A DNA stretch of 9,733 nucleotides from Deltaproteobacteria bacterium (GTDB lineage: Bacteria; Desulfobacterota; BSN033; UBA1163), in assembly GCA_016875155.1 (NCBI GenBank), contig VGSD01000072.1:1-9733 (forward strand). The letters are read 5' to 3'. Within the stretch, counting starts at the first letter, position 1. Each line of letters begins with the position of its first letter. The position numbers and the translations under genes were made by a program. Shown piece by piece: positions 1-6,041 of the stretch. The notes under the pieces were generated by a model that did no database searches, was not told the origin of the DNA, and worked only from the letters and a program-made list of their open reading frames with translations.

Positions 1-1859
1 CCGCATCCATTGCAGATCGCCTCATCAACCCGCGCCTTACCTGTACCCCCATCCCAAATCAATCCAGGACACTTGAAGATCCGTGTGCAGAGGCGGTTAC
101 AGCCACAGGCCTCTCCAAGACATCGTCCCTGATCCACTTCCACCTGAAAAAGCTTCTTCTGACGTTTGCCGCTGACTAACGCACATTCTCTCTTAAGGAT
201 GAGAACCTTTACCCCTCTTTCCATTCGAATCAATCTCAAAAGCGTCGCAACTGTTCCCTCTGTATCAAAAGGATCAACCAGCTCCACACAGGCTCCTAAA
301 GCTTCGCAGATCGCTTTGAGATCAATAATCGGCGCTGTTTCGCCTGTTGCCGTCGAGCCGGTTCCGGGATGGGGCTGAAAACCGGTCATGGCTGTGGCAC
401 TGTTATCAAGAAGGAGCAATAAAAAGTTGGCTCCATTATAGGTGGCATTGGCAAGGGCTGGCATGGCTGCATGATAGAAAGTGGAATCTCCGCAGACTGC
501 CACCACAGGCTGATCCATACCGAACCGTTCAAGCTGACCGAATCCACACGCCAATCCGGTTCCTGAGCCCATGGCGTGAAGCGTTCTCATCTGAAAAAAA
601 CCGGAAGGTCCCATCCCCAAGGAATAACAGCCGATGTCTCCCAGGACAAAACCATCTCTGCCATCGAGCGCCAGTGCATTTTTAACCGCCCAATAAGTTG
701 CTCGGTGAGGGCATCCAGCGCAGAAACTGTGAGCTCTGGGTGGTACCAATTCGGCAATCGCTTCATAGGCGCGCCGGCTATAATCTTCCGGTCTCGGGAC
801 ATATTGAATATTTAAGACCGTCTGGATTGCAGAGGTGACGATCTCAGGATTAAGATCTCCGACATCCGGTACCGTTTGGCTCGCCTTTCCATAAAATCGT
901 TTTACTCCTAAGTTAAAACAGTTCTGAGCAAAGACCTCCTTCACATTGTTTTCGAGAACTGGGTCCACCTCCTCGATGAACAAGAAGTTTTCAGCTCCCC
1001 GAAGATGTTTCAGTAGAAATTCTTCCGGCAAAGGCCAGGTCGTTCCTATCTTGAGGATGGACACCTTCTTCTCAGCCTTCAAGTTTTTTATTGCTTCAAG
1101 GCAATACATATATCCGCTTCCGCTTGTGATCACCATTAGGTCTGGCTTTTCAGGGCCCCTGTAAAAGTTGAAAGAGGAACCTTCGAATATCTCTTGTACC
1201 CTTTTTCGTTTCTCATGAAGGATCTTATGATTTGCCACGGCAGGGACAGCGTGAAAGGACTGTGAAAGGTCAAACCCTGGCTTTGGACTGAACTGAGGGA
1301 GTTCATCGAGGGTAACATTGCCTCTGGCATGAGATACTCGGGTCACACTCCGAATGACCACAGGAAGTCCAAGTCTCTCTGAAAGGTTGAAAGCCTCTCT
1401 GGTCATCTCCTTGGCTTCCTCGAAATTGGCAGGTTCCAAAAGAGGCAGGTCTCCTAATTTGGCATAGAGGCGTGAATCCTCTTCGTTACTCGAAGAGATT
1501 CCTGACGGATCATCCGCTACGACCACAACCAGGCCCCCTCGGCATCCGGTCAGGTTTAAATTGAATAGAAAGTCAGAGGCAACATTGATCCCATTCTGCT
1601 TCATGGCGCAGAGGCCTCTTAGCCCTGACAGAGAGGCAGCAGCTGCCACTTCCAGGGCAACCTTTTCATTGATAGACCACTCCACATGGAGCCCAAATTT
1701 CTCAGCCACTTTTGCAAGAGAACCGATAATCTCAGAGGAAGGATTTCCTGGATAGGCTGCACAAACCTTCACCCCTGCCTCAAGGGCTCCACGTGCGATC
1801 GCTTCATTCCCCATCAAGAGGACCGTCTTCCCCGGAGAATTTTGAGCAATATGGCTCAT
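1..1859 (-). CDS. iorA: Indolepyruvate ferredoxin oxidoreductase, alpha subunit (C-terminus cut by window edge)
   Basis: IorA is the thiamine-diphosphate and Fe-S subunit that oxidatively decarboxylates aryl-pyruvates from aromatic amino acid transamination to acyl-CoA, reducing ferredoxin in the cytoplasm. I translated the minus strand from the ATG at 1859: the frame is open for 619 codons to the left edge with no stop or frameshift. Visible landmarks are the N-terminal pyruvate-oxidoreductase-like domain (AAYPGNPSSEI, about 34-44), an aryl-pyruvate family block CAGCPHRATY (380-389), GDIGCYSLG (408-416), and the TPP-binding stretch from GDSTFYH (457-463) to LDNSATAMTGFQPHPGTG (484-501). A C-terminal ferredoxin domain begins with C580, C585, C587, C591 and C597, then C616 and C619 at the edge. 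That first cysteine group is spaced differently from the usual CxxCxxC pattern. The start overlaps the upstream FrhB-like stop as ATGA. The beta subunit (iorB) would be expected beyond the left edge. The family call is very secure. Confidence 0.96.
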   Translation of the reverse strand, partial: MSHIAQNSPGKTVLLMGNEAIARGALEAGVKVCAAYPGNPSSEIIGSLAKVAEKFGLHVEWSINEKVALEVAAAASLSGLRGLCAMKQNGINVASDFLFNLNLTGCRGGLVVVVADDPSGISSSNEEDSRLYAKLGDLPLLEPANFEEAKEMTREAFNLSERLGLPVVIRSVTRVSHARGNVTLDELPQFSPKPGFDLSQSFHAVPAVANHKILHEKRKRVQEIFEGSSFNFYRGPEKPDLMVITSGSGYMYCLEAIKNLKAEKKVSILKIGTTWPLPEEFLLKHLRGAENFLFIEEVDPVLENNVKEVFAQNCFNLGVKRFYGKASQTVPDVGDLNPEIVTSAIQTVLNIQYVPRPEDYSRRAYEAIAELVPPRAHSFCAGCPHRATYWAVKNALALDGRDGFVLGDIGCYSLGMGPSGFFQMRTLHAMGSGTGLACGFGQLERFGMDQPVVAVCGDSTFYHAAMPALANATYNGANFLLLLLDNSATAMTGFQPHPGTGSTATGETAPIIDLKAICEALGACVELVDPFDTEGTVATLLRLIRMERGVKVLILKRECALVSGKRQKKLFQVEVDQGRCLGEACGCNRLCTRIFKCPGLIWDGGTGKARVDEAICNGC

Positions 1860-2917
1860 CTGCTCATACCCTCTCTCTCTTTGATGGTATTCAGGGCCCG
1901 TTCTTTCTTAAGAATAGATGCCTCTTTAAGATGATTCAAATGAGCCTCGGGTATTGATTGACATTCGATCACTCCTTCCTTTTCAGCCTCTTTGAAAAGC
2001 GCCTCCCCTCGATCGGAACGAACGATCATTGTATTCCATCCATCAATCCCTTCAACTGTTCCTGCTGAAATATCCGAGAACTCAGCCGTCATATCAGAAC
2101 ACACATGACAGCCCTCTCGTATAAAAGGTCTTATCTCATCAACAGGAATGGCATACAACTGTCCATTGGTATAAACTTTAAGAAGCCTCTCCGGAGGTGG
2201 AGTGATCTCTAATTTATAAATATCCGATTTTCCCACCCTTACTTTTAAAAAAGCGATAAATCGCTCATATTCGAGGGCCCATGTGCAGAACAGCCCGATA
2301 ACAAGCCCCACCTTATCAACAGGCGTTCTTTTTTCAAGAGAAGAAGACTTCATTCTTGTTAGAGCAAATGCCTGACAGGGTAGACCCACTACTCCGATCT
2401 TCTCCCCTTCCTGCCAGGGACCTTTATGAAACGCTTCGAGTGTCGGCCCGGAAACATAACTCGAACCCGCGCAGGTTAAAATGTCTTGACGGTTCCGGAC
2501 GATTCGACCTCCAGGAAGAAAATCCGTTTCCCGTTGCGTGAGAATGGCAGCATCAATGACTTTCTTTCTTAAAGCAAAGTCGATTAGCGCAGAGACCACA
2601 CCTCCGCTCTGAGCTCTCTTTCGCCAGACAGGATCTTTCGCCCTTGCCATCCATACCTTCCTTACAGGGCCCACTTCAATCTTTTCGTATTTTTTGCCAA
2701 TTTCTTCATGTTCGATCTGCGCAAACTCAAGTTCTGCTCTTGGGCAATAGGCAAAACAGCGGCCTTCTTCCAGACTGCAGTCATGCAGTTTCACCACCCT
2801 TCCCTGCCATGAACGAAGATAAGGGCAGAGCGAGAGACAAGCCCCGCAAGCAATGCAGAGGTCCTTTCGAAGTACCTTCTCTTCCAATCCCTTCAATCCT
2901 CTATTCATTTTGTTCAT
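1856..2917 (-). CDS. FrhB/FdhB-family (coenzyme F420 hydrogenase/dehydrogenase beta subunit-like) iron-sulfur protein
   Basis: A 353-residue protein with an N-terminal ferredoxin-like region and a following FrhB/FdhB-type domain. The first cluster motif is C21, C24, C27, C31-Pro. A second, shorter group is C47, C54, C58-Pro. The FrhB-like body includes RAQSGGVVSALIDFAL (101-116), AGSSYVSGP (150-158), VGLPCQAFAL (177-186), GLFCTW (208-213) and a CHVC pair (270-273) followed by DISAGTVEG (282-290). In known members such domains bind FAD and Fe-S clusters and move electrons between a flavin or F420 and a partner enzyme. Many bacterial homologues are not shown to use F420. The gene begins 13 nt after the ExeA-like stop and its TGA overlaps the iorA ATG, so it is probably an electron-transfer partner of IorA (inference). 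A second ATG four codons in is a possible alternative start, but the Shine-Dalgarno spacing favours 2917. Confidence 0.9.
   Translation of the reverse strand: MNKMNRGLKGLEEKVLRKDLCIACGACLSLCPYLRSWQGRVVKLHDCSLEEGRCFAYCPRAELEFAQIEHEEIGKKYEKIEVGPVRKVWMARAKDPVWRKRAQSGGVVSALIDFALRKKVIDAAILTQRETDFLPGGRIVRNRQDILTCAGSSYVSGPTLEAFHKGPWQEGEKIGVVGLPCQAFALTRMKSSSLEKRTPVDKVGLVIGLFCTWALEYERFIAFLKVRVGKSDIYKLEITPPPERLLKVYTNGQLYAIPVDEIRPFIREGCHVCSDMTAEFSDISAGTVEGIDGWNTMIVRSDRGEALFKEAEKEGVIECQSIPEAHLNHLKEASILKKERALNTIKEREGMSR
1869..1873 (-). promoter_or_regulatory. Ribosome binding site for iorA
   Basis: GAGGG lies 9 nt upstream of the ATG at 1859, inside the last codons of the preceding gene. With the 4-base ATGA overlap it supports this start and suggests translational coupling of the two genes. 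Confidence 0.55.
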
Positions 2918-2926
2918 CAGGACATG

Positions 2927-2932
2927 CCCCTT
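2927..2932 (-). promoter_or_regulatory. Ribosome binding site for the FrhB-like gene
   Basis: AAGGGG lies 9 nt upstream of the ATG at 2917 and overlaps the TAA stop of the ExeA-like gene (AA is shared). This fixes the start and indicates the two genes are read from one transcript. Confidence 0.65.
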
Positions 2933-4469
2933 ATCTCGGGCTTTTTCTAAAAAAAGGGAGCAATCCTTTCTCTTTAAGGAGATGGATTACTTTCAACGCC
3001 TCTTCTCTATTATCAAACTTTCCAACGACCACTCGGTACCAGGTTTCTTGTGCCGACACTTTTCTTGGCAAAACCTCTATTTCCTTTCCTATGAGGGATC
3101 GTTCATTACGATAAAGTTTTAAAATATCGGGGTTCGAAAAAGTTCCGACATGGATTTTACAGGTTCCTTCAGAAGATTGGATGATAAATAATTCTTCCGT
3201 TATCTTGGGTATCTTAATCTCTTGGTTTATTAGGATGAGATGGACATTGGTAATCTCAGGGTTAAAATCCAAAATGATGTCCAGAAGGGTGGCATGGGTC
3301 ATACGGTAATATTCTTGTGACAGGGAAGAAATAGTGTGCCCAGCTTTTACAGTAACAATTTCTATGAAATGCTTCTCTTTCCCTTTCGCTATAAAAGAAG
3401 GAGCGGTTGGTGGAGGAAGCTTACGGGGTTCAGGGGGTATGGGCTTGGGTTCAGGGGATTGTGCATCCACTGAAGGGCTTTTTAATGTTTTAAGTTCCCC
3501 CCAATGGGTAGATCCTTTCTGAAAGCCCCCCCGGACAAGAAGAATGATTCCTCCCAGACAAACCAAGGCCAAAATGGCAAATGAAACTATTTTGATTGAA
3601 ACTTTAAAATGTAGTCCGGATGGCCGTTGCGCTTTAGTCTGCTCAATTGAAGGAAGGGACCTTTTGGGTGAACCTGGGCCTTCCAATTCTTCTATAACCT
3701 TCTGAATGATATCCACATCAATCCTTTTTTGTGTTAACTCATAGCCGACCCGAAGTCCATTATCGCAAAGGATGTTTATGACGAGCGGAATTCCCTGGGT
3801 GTAGTCGTAAATCAAGGAAATGGCTCTCGGGGTAAAGAGTTCAAAGATGCTCCTTCCGACCAATCGAAGCCGATGGTCAATATAAGTTAAAGATTCCTCT
3901 TCGGATAAAGGTTTCATTTGAAGTCGGATCTTTATTCTCTGTTTAAGGGATCTTAACCCTGATGAATTGAGTTTATCTTCAAACGCAGACTGTCCCACAA
4001 AAATGACCTGAATGACTTTCGGTACCCGATCTATAAATACCTGCAGTTCCTCCATTAATTCCCGAGAAAGGGACTGGGCTTCATCAATCATGATGACCAG
4101 TTGCTCACCATTGTCTCTTACCTGTTCCAAATATTTTATCATTTGATTAAAAGGATCGGTCTTGCCTTCCTGCGTAGACGATGATTCCAATTCCCATAAG
4201 ATGACTCTTAATAATTCTCTAAAATTATTAATGGGACGAGGGATTAAAACACCCTTCGCTTTATTCTTGAGGGTGGTCAATAAATGGTAAGCGAAAGCAG
4301 TCTTGCCTGTTCCTGCAGCTCCTGTAATGGAGATAAACTCTTCTCGTTCTTTGATTCCGTTGATCACAGAATCCAGTAGGTTTTGGTAATGAGGTGTTAA
4401 ATAAATAAATTTGGGGTTAGGCACACCTGCAAAAGGTTCTTCTGAAAAACCATAAAACTTGTTATACAT
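2931..4469 (-). CDS. ExeA/GspA-like AAA ATPase with transmembrane segment, LysM-like and SPOR-like C-terminal regions
   Basis: A 512-residue protein. Residues 1-265 are an ExeA/GspA-type AAA ATPase: the MYNKFYGFSEEPF opening is typical, with Walker A GAAGTGKT (50-57), Walker B LVIMIDEAQ (124-132), a VIFVGQ sensor strand (155-160) and LKQRIKIRLQMKPLS (175-189). A single hydrophobic segment (about 291-313) is followed by a proline-rich linker (338-357). Residues 369-421 look like a LysM domain (VKAGHTISSLSQEYY ... INQEIKIP). Residues 436-509 look like a SPOR domain (KIHVGTFSNPD, then WYRVVVGKFDNREEA). ATPase in the cytoplasm and peptidoglycan-binding parts in the periplasm is the expected topology. 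ExeA helps place a secretin through the cell wall, and a related subfamily occurs at exopolysaccharide/PEP-CTERM loci. No secretin is visible here, so its partner is unknown. The Shine-Dalgarno is weak (TGGG, 6 nt before ATG). Confidence 0.9.
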   Translation of the reverse strand: MYNKFYGFSEEPFAGVPNPKFIYLTPHYQNLLDSVINGIKEREEFISITGAAGTGKTAFAYHLLTTLKNKAKGVLIPRPINNFRELLRVILWELESSSTQEGKTDPFNQMIKYLEQVRDNGEQLVIMIDEAQSLSRELMEELQVFIDRVPKVIQVIFVGQSAFEDKLNSSGLRSLKQRIKIRLQMKPLSEEESLTYIDHRLRLVGRSIFELFTPRAISLIYDYTQGIPLVINILCDNGLRVGYELTQKRIDVDIIQKVIEELEGPGSPKRSLPSIEQTKAQRPSGLHFKVSIKIVSFAILALVCLGGIILLVRGGFQKGSTHWGELKTLKSPSVDAQSPEPKPIPPEPRKLPPPTAPSFIAKGKEKHFIEIVTVKAGHTISSLSQEYYRMTHATLLDIILDFNPEITNVHLILINQEIKIPKITEELFIIQSSEGTCKIHVGTFSNPDILKLYRNERSLIGKEIEVLPRKVSAQETWYRVVVGKFDNREEALKVIHLLKEKGLLPFFRKSPR

Positions 4470-4501
4470 TTTTTAACCCATTAGGACAGGAAAACCTTGC
4501 C

Positions 4502-4530
4502 CATTCCTCAAATGGAAATCATTCCTCAAA
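4502..4530 (-). repeat. Paired 11-bp direct repeat in the leader of the ExeA-like gene
   Basis: TTTGAGGAATG (minus strand) occurs exactly twice, at 4520-4530 and 4502-4512, 18 bp apart. The segment between contains the small inverted pair GGAA/TTCC. It lies between the predicted transcription start and the ATG at 4469, so it could be an operator or part of a leader RNA. No regulator can be named. Confidence 0.5.
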
Positions 4531-4557
4531 AAATAACTTCATTCATTCTTACTCCAA

Positions 4558-4587
4558 AATCTACACCTTTTCCATAGGATCTGTCAA
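4558..4587 (-). promoter_or_regulatory. Candidate sigma70-type promoter for the ExeA-FrhB-iorA operon
   Basis: On the minus strand a perfect -35 box TTGACA (4587-4582) is followed by 18 nt and a 4/6 match to the -10 box, TAGATT (4563-4558). Transcription would start near 4550, giving a leader of about 80 nt before the ExeA-like ATG. It sits in the 199-nt gap after the fusion-protein gene, which shows no convincing hairpin terminator, so readthrough from the secretion genes is also possible. Confidence 0.5.
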
Positions 4588-4668
4588 ATTTGGCCTTATC
4601 GTTGCATCAAATGATATGAAAAGGGAGGATGGAAGGATTTTATGAAAGTTTTTGTTTCTCTTGTAAAC

Positions 4669-5979
4669 CTACCTCAGGGTCAGTGACTCATCCACATGTT
4701 TGATAAAGGGAGAGATGAAAAATTCAATCACCCTTCTCTCTCCGGTCTTGATCTCAGCAGTCACGGCCATCCCGGGGCTGAGAGGGATATCCTTATCTTT
4801 GACACGAATCATCAGTCGGTTCGGTCTCAACTTGATCTTGTAAACTAAACCGATCTTCTGATCCTCCTGGGCGTCTGGGCTCACAAAGAAGAGCTCAGCC
4901 TCAATCGTCCCGTATTTTTGAAAGGGGAAGGTATCCAGTTTCAATTCTGCCTTCTGTCCGAGATGAATGAAACCCACATCCTTATTGAGCGCCATTGCTT
5001 CCACAATCATGGGTGTCCCCTCTGGCACAATAGTGACAATCGGTTGCGCTGAAGTGACCACCCCACCGATGGTGTGCATGGCCAGTCCATGGACCGTCCC
5101 ATTGACAGGGCTATGAAGCTTTTCCAGTTGGGACCTCTTACTGGCTTTAGTAAACTCTCCTTCAAGAACGGTTATGCTTCTCTCTTTCTCGAGAATCTCC
5201 CCTAAAATAGAGCGTTCCCTCTCCTTTTTTAATGCCTCAAGATTTCTTTCTGCCTCTTTTAAACTATCACGGATCTGTTCGGAAAGCTTTCTCTGTTCGT
5301 TCAGCTCTTTTTCTGTCCTGACCAGTTCCTTCTGCCTCTGGAGATGTTCCATCATGGAGGCATAGCCTTTCTCAGCCAATTGTCTTAAAGCTTCTTCCTG
5401 TTTGGCCACCAGCTCCAGTGCCCTTTCAAGTTTGGCGATACTCTCCTCCGATGCCAGAAGGGCTGTTCTCTTCTGCGAAATGACCAGTTCGAGGGAAGCC
5501 ACTTTTGCCCGGTGCTCCTCCTCTCTCGCCTGTTTCAGGCTTTTCTGGAGAAGCAGCAACTTATCAGGATTCTTTCCTGCTCCATCGATCTCTTCGCCTT
5601 TCAATTCTGCCTTCAACCTTTCCATCTCATATCGGTTGATCTTTAAAGACCTCTCCGAACTCTCAACCTCAGCCTGGCTCATGGTGGGATCAAGTTCGAT
5701 CAACAGGTCTCCTTTCCTTACCTTCTGACCTTCCATTACGTGGATCGCCCGGATCACCCCTGTCTCTCTGGGTTGAATCACCTTAACCATGCCATCCGGG
5801 ACCACCTTTCCCCTGGCAACCACCTCTTCGTCCACCTTCCCGAAATAACTCCAGGCAAAAGCCGCAACCATTAACAAAACGATTGCCCACAGGAGAATCC
5901 TCCCCAAGGGAGAAGGAGGCGTCTCCTCAATCTCCGCAGCCTCCGGCAAAAACTCATAATCAAGACGATCTTTTTTCAT
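4669..5979 (-). CDS. Type I secretion membrane fusion protein, HlyD family
   Basis: A 436-residue periplasmic adaptor that would bridge the inner-membrane ABC exporter to a TolC-like outer-membrane channel. A short cytoplasmic tail precedes one transmembrane helix (about 27-46). Next come a beta-barrel/lipoyl segment (GKVVPDGMVKVIQPRETGVI, 57-76; VMEGQKVRKGDLLIELDP, 81-98), a long charged coiled coil (about 100-285), the second lipoyl half (LHSPVNGTVHGLAMHTIGG, 288-306) and a C-terminal barrel ending SPGMAVTAEIKTGERRVIEFFISPF (401-425), a hallmark ending of the HlyD type I secretion family. Length matches that family. It begins 21 nt after the ABC transporter stop, in the same operon. The coding frame is intact. 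The exported substrate is not in view, so the cargo (toxin, protease or adhesin) cannot be named. Confidence 0.95.
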   Translation of the reverse strand: MKKDRLDYEFLPEAAEIEETPPSPLGRILLWAIVLLMVAAFAWSYFGKVDEEVVARGKVVPDGMVKVIQPRETGVIRAIHVMEGQKVRKGDLLIELDPTMSQAEVESSERSLKINRYEMERLKAELKGEEIDGAGKNPDKLLLLQKSLKQAREEEHRAKVASLELVISQKRTALLASEESIAKLERALELVAKQEEALRQLAEKGYASMMEHLQRQKELVRTEKELNEQRKLSEQIRDSLKEAERNLEALKKERERSILGEILEKERSITVLEGEFTKASKRSQLEKLHSPVNGTVHGLAMHTIGGVVTSAQPIVTIVPEGTPMIVEAMALNKDVGFIHLGQKAELKLDTFPFQKYGTIEAELFFVSPDAQEDQKIGLVYKIKLRPNRLMIRVKDKDIPLSPGMAVTAEIKTGERRVIEFFISPFIKHVDESLTLR

Positions 5980-5989
5980 AATAACCCAT

Positions 5990-6041
5990 ATCCCCTCTCC
6001 CTATCCCTCTCCCCTCGGGGGAGAGGGGCTGGGTGAGGGGG
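5990..6041. repeat. GC-rich dispersed-type palindromic repeat at the exporter/fusion-protein junction
   Basis: The core is a perfect 10-bp inverted repeat, CCCTCTCCCC (6005-6014) and GGGGAGAGGG (6018-6027), with loop TCG. It is flanked by CCCCTCTCC (5992-6000) and GGGTGAGGGGG (6031-6041). It resembles the CCCTCACCC...CCTCTCCC repeats scattered in many proteobacterial genomes (recalled, not searched). It encodes the last 13 residues of the ABC transporter and its TAG. Its left end (GGAGAGGGG on the minus strand, 12 nt before the hlyD ATG) may serve as a Shine-Dalgarno; GGG at 5985-5987 is an alternative. There is no following U-tract, so it is not a typical terminator, though the hairpin could tune expression between the genes. 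Confidence 0.7.

Noticed and set aside
1..1859. Region without any complete long ORF, suggesting a decayed iorA pseudogene
   Set aside because: Direct translation from 1859 is open for 619 codons to the left edge; only the stop codon is missing because the window ends. The short minus-strand ORFs at 587-802 and 1136-1330 are in another frame.
6005..6027. Rho-independent terminator between exporter and fusion-protein genes
   Set aside because: The stem is strong but is followed by purines, not a U-tract, and the two genes form an evident operon.
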